Notes under the pieces: generated by a model
What the model was told of the DNA's origin: nothing
The model's database searches: none
The model's input: the letters and a program-made list of their open reading frames with translations, nothing else
Translations under genes and position numbers: made by a program
Assembly: GCA_030374805.1 (NCBI GenBank)
Contig: JARGSG010000057.1
Location: forward strand, 1 to 64,000
Length of the DNA stretch: 64,000 nucleotides
From: Gracilaria gracilis
Lineage: Eukaryota > Rhodophyta > Florideophyceae > Gracilariales > Gracilariaceae
Reading direction: 5' to 3'
In this document: positions 52,646-64,000 of the stretch, piece after piece
Position numbering within the stretch: position 1 is the first letter of the stretch
Layout of the letters: every line of letters starts with the position of its first letter

Positions 52646-55585
52646 AAAAAGAGGAGTTTAATTTGAAGCTGAATGGCACTCATGGGCGATACATAGATGC
52701 CAAAAGGACTTCATACGAAACGCGCGTAATACGAGTTCGCAGTCTAATTTCGTGGTGTCCATTTGTAGGACGCTAGTCACTTTGATGACATGCATAAAAA
52801 GTGCCGGGGATACACATTGCACTCCATCTGTGCCTACATTGTTCGTGTTCAACATGACGCGAAGTCAGAATGCTCTCCGCGCGCATTCACAATAAATAAA
52901 TAAACTATGCAAAATTGATCCGTCCCTGGAAGGGTGTCACATTGGAGCACGGACTGAGCATAGGTTGAGTGGCGTTGGAGTATAAATCATGCAAAACATA
53001 CCCTCAATTTGCAGTCCTAAAATTGAAAAAATTCCTTCTAGTGTTCCCAATGTTGGCGGAGATTCCACGAAAACTGCTTCTCTTTTTACTGTCACCCAGA
53101 CTTCTTCCAAAACACACGCCCTGACATATATAGTGCTATTGCTACTGCCCAAGCACGTCTCTTGCCCGAGGCTCATCGCAATAGGAACAATAAGGCGAGA
53201 CAGATGCTCAGAACTGTCAAATTGTTGAACAAATAATGAAATTATTCTCTTTGAACCTCATATAGGTCCCAGCTTCGTCCTGCCAAGTGTGAAGACTGCC
53301 TTCCAAGATGCATCTTCGTTCCTTTTTCAAGAGCACCATGGCGCTTGACGGTATATCCTTTGTAAGCCATTTTTCCAACTTCTTTGCTAAGCGCAGTACG
53401 CTCGGAATTGGGAGCCAATTCTGTTGCGATTTCCTTTAAAATGGAAGGGCATGCTGCATCCAATAGCAAGAAGTAACCCCGCAGTCATTACAAGCAACAT
53501 GTCTATTATGCACAGTGACAATGGGAATGTCCATAATGATAGATTTACTCTGGTTTTTTCTACTTTGGACGTTTTTAGGCTTTTGAATCCCGTGACAGCT
53601 TTGCCAGCTGTGGCTTGCTTCCACGTTTACACTTTAGTTCGAAAGCTGTTGCGTTTCGTATCTATCTCTCGCAGAGAAGTGCTAGCCTCTATCCCGACAT
53701 ACTTAATGGCCCAAAGACAGGACAAAGTAAAAAAGTATTATGGGCGGGGCACAGCCAAAAGATGGCGATCTGAAGGGGTAGCAGCACCAAATCTCGGAAG
53801 CAAGCGGTGAAAGTAGCAGCCAGCCCTTGAAAATTGAGGGAGAAAAACAACAATAACCGTTCGCTAGGTGTCAAAGTACTGAACGCAATGGCGAAAAGTT
53901 TAAGCCGATGAAATATTGGAAGAAGAAGTAGCGCAAACCCCAGAATCACCGCATAGAGTGGGAAGGACGGGCGGGAACGGATGGAGTGCACCGCAGATGC
54001 GAGCACCTAAACCGCTAATAAAAGACGGTGAAAGCCAAATACAAAGCGGCAGAGTGAGGGTGTTGCACAATGAAAGACCGAAACAGCGGCACGATCAGAT
54101 AGGATGAAGGGTTCACAGGGCCAACAAAAGGGAAAGATATTCCAAACTTGTGGTCTTGTAGGTTATAACAAAGAAAATGTTGGGGAACACTGCTGCGGCC
54201 TGTGGGCGAGGCAATGGACGTAATAGATGGAAACCTCTTGAAGCAACTGCGACGGTGCCTTCAAGTAATCAAGGTACTGTAACGGTCAATGACAAAGGCA
54301 CTACCGAATAAAGATAAATGAAGAAATTTGGCAACCAGGAACAAGGCTGCAATTGAATAATGCACTACGATTCAGTGACAGGATTACTCGCAGAGACCCA
54401 AACCTGAAGTTCAGTTACGAAAGAAAACTAAAACTTGACAGGATTTTGACGAAAAACTGTATGAAATATGTCAGGATAGGGTAAACAAGTATTGACACAG
54501 GTGCAGCATGAGGCGATGGGGTGGAATGGCACTATTTGCAAGCATTTTGAGTTTGTGAAGAAGTGGTACTAAAACAGCGAGCTTTTTGGAGGACGAAAGA
54601 GCGGTATCCACTGCACATCGTAAAACAGTAACACCAGAAAAAAGACCGTCGCGGTAGCTAGAAGAAAAGGTAGTGGTAGCGTTTGGCAACTAGAGACGAT
54701 CAGAAATAGTGTGTGGGACAGCCAAACCAGACTACCAGAAGTAGAACTGTGAGCATAAGAAGGTGATTACGCATTTTTGTGACAATACCAGCACTGTGGC
54801 GTTGCGTGGCTTTTACCCAAGAGAGCTGCAGGTCCTCGAGTAGGCGGGGATGCTGCAGAACACAACGAGCAGAGAACAGAGAAGCGGAGCCGTCGTTCTT
54901 AAACTGTAGAAGGTGCAGCGCACATTGAAAGAAAATAATCCGATTGAAAAACGATGGAAACGAGAGGATCAAGAACGCAAAAGCGTTGTTTTCCGAATGG
55001 CTTACTCTTACTTCTAGTATAGTAGGGATAAAAGTTTTCGGTTGAAAAGGGTTAATCTTTTAAAAAATTTTGTGCTAAATTTCAATACCTTGTAGCTGCT
55101 AAAAGGTTTATCCATCTTGCTCCTATCAGTCGCAGCTCTTGAATTTGAACTCCTTCTGCTCTCATTATTAGAAGTTCTGACGAGTTGGGTATTCTTCGAC
55201 TTATCAGTTGTGACGGTGTACGATAGAACCTTTTGATTTTTTTAGTAGACTTATAGAGTCATGTTTGTTGGTTTTATCAGGTTAGAAAAGAATTTTGGTT
55301 TTTCTTGAGAACTCATTGCGTACTTTGGGTGCTTATCATATTGTGAAGTTCTGTGTTTTATCTAGCCGCACTGTCATGGTTTTGAAGTGCAGTGAATTTC
55401 TTCAACAAAAGCTGACTCTGAATGTCTGCACCAATGATAGTCACCACTTCTGTATTAAAATGATACTAGGTCATTAGAATGGCGCCCATTGTAGTGCGAC
55501 GCTGGAGTCGGAAAGAAACCACTAAGACGTTTCAGATCTTTCTCTCTAAGAGTACAACCAGCAGAAAGAGCATCTCTGGCAAGGC
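52646..55585. other. gene-poor region
   Basis: No gene that I can support. Short frames near 53.3-53.6 kb (minus) and 53.7-54.97 kb (minus, hydrophobic) have no motifs. 53.7-54.9 kb is purine-rich on the plus strand, which makes chance hydrophobic frames on the minus strand likely. Confidence 0.4.
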
Positions 55586-58500
55586 ATGACGATGTCGGTT
55601 GTACCCCGAGGCCCAGCCGTCACGATGGAGCTTAAGGAGCTGAGCAGGGAATCGGTTGGGCACCAAGTGTGTGGTTTAATTTATCCTCGCAAGAGACCCG
55701 ACTTCACAAAAGGGGGAAAAAGGCAAAGTAAATCGGTGGGAGCGAGGAATGACGTGAAGGAAAAGGCAAAAGAGGTAGTAAAAACGATAAACACTGGGGT
55801 TCTCCCAGTACAAATTTGAACGCGACAAACGGCCTTAAGAAATTACCACAGTTGGGTTCTTTATAGATCGCAGGGAGGATACAATACCGGTACGCAACTG
55901 AGCCTCTCTCTTTTTGATAGATTAGATGAACGCCGAAGGAGAAGGAGAGCCAACTCTGGGTGGGGGAACCCTACTGTGTCCGGCGGGGAAGTCGCCGCCG
56001 AGCTAAGTAGTGAGCTTGCGCCAACATTAATTAAGTAAACTTCCTAAACTAGGCCCATGTCCAGTGGTAATCGCTTGCGAGTCGGGGAGCTCGTTCCAGT
56101 TGTACGTGACCAAATACCCGACTAATCTACAATCTACGTGTCCTTCCCACTATACTGGTTGTTACGGTTCATATACTCCCACTAGAAGCAATCGACCAAC
56201 AAGTCGAAATATGGCTAACTAGTCCAAAAACTCTATCGGACAGCGTTGCTCAACACCAATTAACCCTAGATCATGTAAAAAAATGAATAAGGGGTTAAAA
56301 GAACCTGAATATAAACTTCGAATGCCCTGAAGCTACGCCCCTGCACCTGGTAATATGGATGCCTTTCACGTGAGATTGTCTTCTTTATTTCTTCTTATTC
56401 AGGTAGAGCAATCGATGTTTGCAGCTCCTCTTATGAGCAGTCAGCATTCACCAAAACTTAGATACCTCGCCTTTTGGAAATCAGTACACTGCTTTTAGAG
56501 ATAGTCCCCTAATGTGCTTTTCGAAAGATGGGGCCGACAAAATTTGGCCTCAGTCGTACACACGGTGTCGTCGGATCCTCTACAGCAGAGCTTCTTGGCT
56601 GGTTTTGCCTCGTGAGAAAAAGATCCCGAACTTATTCATAGTTCTTTCTTGTCGCTGTGCATTCCACTACTGCTCGTTTTCACGTTAGCGCATTTTCAAA
56701 CATCTTTCAAAACTTGTTACCCTCCAGAAGTCGACATATGATTAAGAATGTAATCCGAGTGCAGAAATGTCATAAATATTAGTCGACAGTGTCCTATAAA
56801 AGGAGAACAGCATGAGAAGCTGAGCTTTTATTGCCACTCCATCAAAACGTTTTCCCATTGTAATCCTCGTTTTATAAGCTGTGCTTCGTGATACATTCTC
56901 CTCGATCTCCAGCACATATTTTAGGTTTACAAAACATGAATATGTTCAAAAAATGGAATCAGACTTATGATTGAAACTGAAAGGATTTCTTCAATTCTGG
57001 TAGCGCTCGAGTATAAATGGTTCTATACACCGAAAACAAATCCTCCAATTTGGAAACGAATCTGCGCAACAGATATAGCGCGCTTTTTGCAATCAGGCCC
57101 TTTAAACTGGACCTCTTTGCTCCATGAAGCACTCCCCGTCTCGAAACAGTCTTGAAACCTTTGTTGTCTGGGTTCTTCGTCTCTGAACATTGTAATCGGC
57201 TCAAAACGAATTGTGGTTCCTTAACGAAGAGAAGAAAGTCAAGTTGTGCACATCGCAACCCAGACAAACATCAGCTACGGCCTTTCTATTCACGTTTCTT
57301 ACTCTAAATTGTGACGGGCTTTCCCTGTGGGATAAGTGGATGTGCTTTGGATATCACAGACATTTATTTTGGTGTCATCTGAAACTCGCCACTGGGATAT
57401 CACCTGAGCATCAGGGATGTTCCAAACTCATTCGGAGGATAAAAAGTGGTACGCTAAAATGTTAACCCTAGTTTCTACCTTTGATGTGCTCAGACTGCCC
57501 AACGAACCTACCGGTGATGAACGAAAATATGCCACTAGAATATGTGGAAATTTTTTGGATATCTTCTTTACGTCATGAAATCTATTTCGCATCTTGTCTT
57601 ACATCCTATTCATATCAAAAGTGCAGCAGTTGCTTATCGGTGACAATTCGTAAGAACATCTTGTACACCCATCCTTTGGACTTCTTGAGAAGATTTGAAG
57701 TTTATCTACCAATCTTGTATTTCAAATTTCGTACATCTTCTGTATCTCATTTGGAAATCACCCTGAATCTCTGGGTTTGAACCCAATACAGCTCTACTTC
57801 CCCGTTGCAGACCTTCAGTATTCTCCAAAGACGAATGACAGCACTTCGTCGACAGCGCTATTTCTTTCGTACATATGGTACAGCTCTCTCGAGAGTGCAT
57901 GCAAGACTTGAGACACACTATTTTAACGTATCTACTCCCTGAGAGGCAGCAGAGAATTCCCTTCAGCGGTAGCACTCCCAGAGATTGCTTCTTGCGAGGG
58001 TTTATTCGAAGACAGAAAACTTCAACTCTCAATCACAGTTGCCGTCTTTAGAAGATTACGCACCTCGGAACGTCCCCAACAAGCTTTGCATCCCATTATG
58101 CTGGAGTGTGCCACTATAATGTTCAAAATCTAGAATTTTGAGTGAGTTTTCAATGTAGATAGTAGTTGTTTCTCCACACGCACAGCTTTCCGAGCTGCTT
58201 CGAATACTATGGTAGATTGCTTAACGAGAATCAATTACCAAGAATTGAAATAAAAGGCTAACGCAGAGCAAGTCACAATGATGCCTATTGTTTCTGGAGA
58301 TGAACGTTTGTGGCAGTCTTTAGTTGGGCTACCGAGAAAGCACTGAAAGTATCGCACACTGTCGGGTGGATCTCGTGAAACGTCTGCTCCCTTGCTTCCC
58401 CAGAATTCTTATTGTGTTCATCGGGGAAAGGACGGAGTCGTCTTGAAAATATCCTACCAATGGGCGTTACTTGGAATTTGTAGTAGACAGGAATGTTGTT

Positions 58501-59241
58501 AGGAAAAATCATCGACATATTTTGGTAACCATAAATGGATATGGAGCGCATTGCACCTTCGTTTTACTTATTATCTTCAGAGAAGACTGTATCGGTGCTA
58601 TCGGTCTTCCAGTGCACTCCAATCACTTTCTTTCTTCAATTGCAGTTTTACTTATGGTGTTTCAAAATTACCATGAAGAGCAGCAGAGTAACGCTGTCAT
58701 GATAAACTAATTTGGTCAATTATGAACCAACTTCATAAACCTTACTACTTATAACACAGATTTACAAATGTGCTTCTTCCAGTACGTCTAGTATTTTTGT
58801 CGCTTCTTGCTTCTCTCCAAGTGACCAATCTTCGACTCGGATAAGCACCTTCAGTCTTTCTTGCTCCCAGTACTCGTGTCCAGGTACATCGCGTGCTTTC
58901 ACTGGGTTCGCTTGGAACTCATTGCAATCCAATCACCGCACCCAAGTACTTGACTACTCCATCTTCTCGCCTTTCAAAAAATTGGTCAAAAACATTGTGA
59001 ACCATTGAGCATGTATAGATTCTGATACAAAGCTGGATTAAACATGTACGCTGTCCGAGATGCGGAGCAGACGCTATTATGACGAAGTGTTGCTTGAGAT
59101 AATTTCTGATGGTTTCGCTTCTTTCGGAGTGTAGAACTATAGGACTCAGTCTGCTGAAATCTCTGTGATTCGACAGACGGATACGACACTCAAGGTGCCG
59201 CACTATCCCAAGAAGCTGCCTAGGTAACACAAAAGTATTTT
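55586..59241. other. gene-poor region
   Basis: Contains a 77-codon plus-strand frame at 55,586-55,819 and several short minus-strand frames at 56.9-59.2 kb, none with recognisable domains or promoter signals. Possibly decayed repeats. Confidence 0.35.
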
Positions 59242-59679
59242 GTGGAGGCCTTCAAGACTGGAAGAAATTCGCTGCCCAGTGACGGGAATGTAATTCAAAA
59301 TTGTAAGCTTGGGATGTTTAAAGATGCATTGCTGAAGAATGAATACTTGCTAGATATGCTACGTACCCTCCATAAAGAGAGGAATGAAGACGCTCAGATT
59401 TGTACCTCTCGGACAGCAGAGGCCGCAGCCTTTGAAGCCGCGAGCGCTGCAGAAGTGGCCAAAATGCAGCGCCAGAAAGAGAGCGAAGTGAAGCACAGCA
59501 GTTTGCACACCCTGTGGTTCACAGAATTTAATCTGCTGTGCTCGTGTTTGGCTCGCTTTAGGACGGAAATGAGTCGAAGAGCTTTGCTATGGGCGGCGAA
59601 TGGAGAACGGGAAGCCAAAAGGACCGAAAAAGTTGTTATTATTTTAATTAATTTGGAGCAAAATATGATTCAGAACTAG
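59242..59679 (+). CDS. possible small helical protein
   Basis: 145 residues with a central Ala/Glu-rich helix (AEAAAFEAASAAEVAKMQRQ) likely to form a coiled coil, preceded by MFKDALLKNEYLLDMLRTLHKERNED. The pattern recalls C-terminal parts of Myb/SANT-like transposon-associated proteins, but too little is present to be sure. Confidence 0.3.
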   Translation: MEAFKTGRNSLPSDGNVIQNCKLGMFKDALLKNEYLLDMLRTLHKERNEDAQICTSRTAEAAAFEAASAAEVAKMQRQKESEVKHSSLHTLWFTEFNLLCSCLARFRTEMSRRALLWAANGEREAKRTEKVVIILINLEQNMIQN

Positions 59680-60409
59680 GCCGTACAAATGATATTTTAT
59701 GATACATGCCACTGTCATTCTACGTGCAGTTAATGGCTTTTTGGGAGGGTACTGTTCCAGATAAGCCACAAATTTGAAATAATTGATGGATAGAAATGGT
59801 ACTGGGGAAGTCTGGCGAGAACTATAGAAGTTCTTGATATATTTTTCGATAAATTTCAGTTTTTGACTCGTATTAAGGTACACTCTGATACTGAGCTGTA
59901 AATTTTCTCCCGTATTGTTTCCCTTTTTTGTGGCATCTCCGAGGCCCTTGGTGGTCTTGCATCCGCGATCGAGAAGGTACAGAAATCTCTATTGCCCTTG
60001 CGGCCAACAAAGAGAGCAAGAATTCGGACTGCCTTGACTCATTTGATTCCGTTTAGAGTGTTGCACCACATCTGGTCTCTTAACCTAGAAAAAGAATCGT
60101 GGTTGAGATCATTACTTTGGGTTCGACGTAATCCTTGTAGAAATTCATTTTTGTTCTTTCTTAGTTACTTGTGTATGACTTGTCTCTTTGCGGAGCTTAT
60201 TGAAATAGACCCATTGACAAAATTCCAATTATTGTTGACCCATCGCCAGAGACACAACCCTGATCTAACCTTTTGGAAGTTTAAAGCGTTTTAGGTGGCC
60301 GCCAATGGTCTTCGCTGTGGCTTGTTCTGTCTCCGTGTGCATGGGAAGTGATAGCTCAGTTTGTCGACATAACTCGCTGGCTGAGATGCTCTCCTTAGAG
60401 TTGTAGTCC
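59680..60409. other. spacer
   Basis: AT-rich, no supported gene. G+C rises from about 60.4 kb, where the next retroelement probably begins. Confidence 0.4.
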
Positions 60410-63400
60410 ATGTGCTTCGGTTGGCACTGCCCTGCTGGGCTTCGCGACGTGTTCACGGTGTACTCCGATTTGGGCGTGCTGGACCACTTAGTCTCCGGCG
60501 ATGCTTCTCCGTCTTAGAGGTGCGAGCTCCACGGCACCTCAGGCAAGTTTTCCACCCCGATGCGCGGCGTGGTCAATCCAGGCGTGCTATGCGGCGTATA
60601 CAACGGTTTCGCCGGTAACGACTGAGTATCCCCGGTATTGTCCCACGCAGCGGTAGTGCCTAGTGACGATTCCGCTTCTGCGTTGACAGGCGACGACTTT
60701 GACAAGATTTCGGGCTCCCGGGAGGGCTCTGATCGCTTCAGCGTAGCGTCAGCTTTCTGTGTATCACAAGATTCATCGCGCGAAGACGCGGAATTGACGA
60801 GTCTCTCCCCCTACTTAGATGGAGTGACATGGAAAGTGAGTGTCGGCGCGCCAAGGCGGCGAGTAATTACGCCAAGCGGCGGGGCGTGAAACAGCGAAGT
60901 ACCAGGTCGCGTAGAATCCGATAACATTGGCCAATCAGAGAGTTTCCTAGTAGGGTGTGGCAACTCCCTAGGGCGGTCGATGGGGGTGGGTCCGGTGTGT
61001 CTGTAGTGTTCGTATTCCCTTCTGCGGTAGAAGGTCCCCTTGATGGGTAGGTTTCGGCATGTGGGGGTGCAAAAACAACGCGAACACGGGAGATGCGTTC
61101 ATATTGCTCACCCATTTCAACTACGACAGTGTCTGGCTCCAAGGTAATTTTCTTGAAGGAACCGTCTGCGACGGGTGACAGCTTATAGCGTTTCTCCTTG
61201 TTTGGGTTCCAGTACTTCTTACAGGTGAATACATAATTCCCTTCCTTAAGAGCGGGCGGTCTTCGAGGGGCTCGCTCATCGAAATCACGCTTATATGCGG
61301 CTTGTGACCGGGCCATTGACCGTTGTGCTGCAGGAACCAGCTTAGTAACCCATTTCTCCCAGGTTTCCCTGTATCCCTTCGTCGAAGTAAATTCATCCAG
61401 CGTTTGCTGTGCTTCGAGCGCCACGAGTGTAGGGGTGGGAGACAAAACAAATTCAAATGCAGTCAATCCCGTAGTACTGTGTACCTGAGTTTTGTATGCA
61501 AATTTCAGCGCAGCGGTGAACAGGTCCCACGTGGTGGGGTGATCGGCTACAAATGAACGGAGTGCTGCTAACACCCTTTGGTTAAACCGTTCAGCCTGCC
61601 CATTACACTGGGGGTGGTAGGTTGTTTTGAAAGGATTCTTGATATCCAAAATTCTGCATACACCCCCAAAGAACCGGGAGGCAAATTGTTTCCCGTTGCC
61701 GGAGAGTAGATTCCCCGGTGGACCGTAGACGAATTCCCAATGGGTGACAAATGCTCGCGCAACCGTCAATGACGTGATTACTTGTAGTGGTACGGTACGA
61801 ACGAGCTTCGAAAAACGATCCGTGATCACGACTAGAAATTTGTTACGCCGCTTAGTAGCGAGGAATGGTCCCAAAATATCGATGGCTATGAATTCCAGGG
61901 GTGCCCTTGCCGGGAGGGGCTTCAACTTCGTCGCATGGCGGCGCGGCTTCACGCGATTCCAAGCACGCTCGGGGCACAACCGCGGAGTTGCGTAGCAATC
62001 CACAACCATGGCTGGCCAGTAGAATTTCTTTCGCAATGAAAGGTACAGTTTCCGTCCCCTGACGTGGCCACTAAATTAGGTATAGTGTGATAAGTGTAAC
62101 ATCCGAGATTGTAAGGCGTGTGAAACCACTATTTATGGGTTTCCAGCTACCGTGCGAGCGAGATAACCAATATCAGTCACCCGAAAGGGGAGGTCAGCTC
62201 TTCCATTGAGTTGCGTCCAAATCTTCGTGCTGTAGGGATCTCTGAATTTTTCCCTAACCCTCTCCTCTATAGTAATTGGTACGAAGTTCCCTGGTAGGGG
62301 GCTCGAACTTTCGCTAACAGCGAGGAATTCATGCATTTCCTGGTCGAAATCTAGTTCATCTGGCCAATCCTCTTCGATAGCATCCAGTTCACTTACTATG
62401 TAGTCATCAACTGCGAAGCAGGGTATTTACTCTTCATCGACGGCTAACGCTTCCCTTGTGGTGGGTAAGCGAGAAAGGGCATCGGCTAGTGTACTGTTGG
62501 CACTCTTTTTGTAGGCGACGTCGAATTCGAACTCTGCAACACGTAGTCTCCAAAGCGTTAGGCGGCTAGAAGGCTTCGATATGAAGAGTAGCCATTTCAA
62601 TGATGAGTGATCCGTGTAAACCGTGAAATGAGCATCCATGAGGTAGAGGAGTATTGTGCCTAAAGTCCATACCACGGCAAGATATTCTTTTTCCGAGACG
62701 GTGTACTTCTTATCATGCACGTTCAACAAACGGGACTAGTATGCGATGGGCTTGCGTTCCCCCTCTGGGGTGGTTTGAAACAAGGCACAGCCTACCTGGT
62801 AGTCACTAGAATCCATGTCTACGGTATATAAAAGTACCGGTTTCGGTAGTGACAACACTGGTGCCGTGATAGCAGCCTCTTTGAGAGAGTTAAAGACTTC
62901 CGTCGGAGTAGAGGTGAATGGGTCTAGCTTAGGCGGTTGACCCTTCGGCAGAAGCAAGTTGAGAGGGGCCGTGATGTCCGCAAAATGGAGAATAGACCGT
63001 CTATAGACGTTGATGAATCCTAGAACAGATCTCGTTTCAGTCTGGGTAGTCGGTTTCGTGGCCTCTCTCAGCGAGTATCCGTGAAGAATTCGCATTTACT
63101 CCGCTTGAGTGTCACTCGGACATCCCGTAACATGGCCATCATATCTCTCACATGTGTGAGGTGATCACCTAGGTTATCTGAGAATACGATGATGTCGTCA
63201 AGGTAGACGAGACAAGTACGCCACTTGAAGCAGGCCAGTAGAATATGAATAGCACGCTGAAAAGTAGCGGGGGCATTGGTTAAACCAAATGGCATCCGTT
63301 TGAAACGGTAGAGGCCAAAATGGCAGACAAACGCTGTCTTGTCCTGATCCTGTTTCCTCACTAGCACCTGCCAGTATCCCCAAATAGCATCGAATGCGGA

Positions 63401-64000
63401 GAATACGGTAGCAGATCCGATACAATCGATGTATTCATGTACACATGGAATAGGGTACACGTCTCTGACGGTAAAAACGTTTAGACGACGGTAGTTGATG
63501 CAAAGCGCCAGGATAACTCCCGCACGGAGCATCTTGCCCGCCTGAAATTGTTCTTCTTCTCTGGCCTTGGGCCCTGCTCTGTACGGATGTTGGGCTACTG
63601 GCCGAGAGTCCGGAGGGAGGTCAATCTGGTGTTCCGCGGTATTTATCTCTCCGAGAGAATCATCCCACATTTTGGTGAATTCACGAAGCATACAACGCAG
63701 TCGCTTGCGGTGTGTCTCCGGAACATGTCCGAGGTCGAGTTCTTCCAATTCCTTCACTGGGTCCAATTCATCGTAACTAGTCGGAACGCGTGCTTTCTCT
63801 GTCCCAGCAGGTGACTAGTCCGAAGAACTCGGCGTTGGAGACGATTGAGATACACACTCTTCCCCCTACTTAGAGTGAACGAATCCGAGCATATCGACAG
63901 CAGTCATCTTTGTAGATACCAACGCACCTGGATGGAGCATAACCGAGCCAGTCATTTGGTTCTTCACCAGATATTGGGCTGTGTTGCCAAGATTGGCTAT
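60410..64000 (-). mobile_element. Ty3/gypsy LTR retroelement fossil, family B (partial, runs off window)
   Basis: Minus-strand element. Visible parts: reverse transcriptase (about 63.8-62.8 kb, with YLDDIIVFS and MPFGLTNAPATFQRA), RNase H (about 62.7-62.4 kb, with the acidic TDHSSLKW region) and integrase (62,036-60,867) whose core shows IDILGPF, a D-like position in the SGNGKQF region and QAERFN; a C-terminal tail follows into GC-richer sequence. Protease, gag and the 5' LTR must lie right of the window. The 3' LTR was not found, so the left edge is approximate. The family differs from A and from the nested elements. It is broken in a few places. Confidence 0.88.

Noticed and set aside
53700-54972. 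hydrophobic minus-strand frames resembling membrane proteins
   Set aside because: Three short frames in different registers over a purine-rich stretch; base composition alone explains the Leu/Phe/Ser-rich translations.
1-64000. CRISPR arrays, rRNA genes and tRNA genes
   Set aside because: No regularly spaced identical repeats, and no recognisable rRNA or complete tRNA cloverleaf seen on either strand.

Overview
This is nuclear DNA of an intron-poor, compact eukaryote. The clues are a spliceosomal intron with GTAAGT and TACTAAC signals, TATAAA-type boxes upstream of several genes, a PP2C phosphatase and plant-type TTTAGGG telomere repeats inside the sequence. The mix of Ty3-like families, PIF/Harbinger, IS5-like and hAT elements fits a unicellular alga or an oomycete-like protist. 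I cannot name the species or decide between red-algal and stramenopile lineages from sequence alone.

Layout. 1-7273 is a Ty3/gypsy element on the minus strand, cut by the window edge. 7.4-25.9 kb is the gene-bearing part: a small conserved-motif ORF, an IS5-like transposase with one intron, two paralogous three-span membrane proteins (10.6 and 16.0 kb), two hAT-type non-autonomous elements, a secreted beta-propeller protein, a GC-rich PP2C phosphatase, a single-span membrane protein, a VOC/glyoxalase-fold protein and a small zinc-finger ORF. 25.9-27 kb holds an interstitial telomere tract next to diverged dispersed repeats. 26,944-40,757 is a three-level nest: an outer Ty3-like element whose downstream LTR is split by a second LTR element, which in turn carries a PIF/Harbinger transposon. 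41.7-48.0 kb is an older, heavily decayed copy of the first Ty3 family. 49,213-50,364 is a small, young, non-coding LTR element (TRIM type) with perfect 5-bp target duplications. 51-60 kb is gene-poor and mostly unrecognised. From about 60.4 kb to the end lies a further Ty3/gypsy element that runs off the window.

How it fits together. The host genes do not form an obvious pathway. The tightest cluster is membrane paralogue 2, PP2C and the single-span membrane protein, all on the plus strand within about 3.2 kb, with GC-rich coding for the first two. Over half of the window is retroelement fossil. The best leads are the undescribed six-cysteine membrane family, the nest with its LTR-divergence paradox, and a repeat unit sitting directly distal to telomere repeats.
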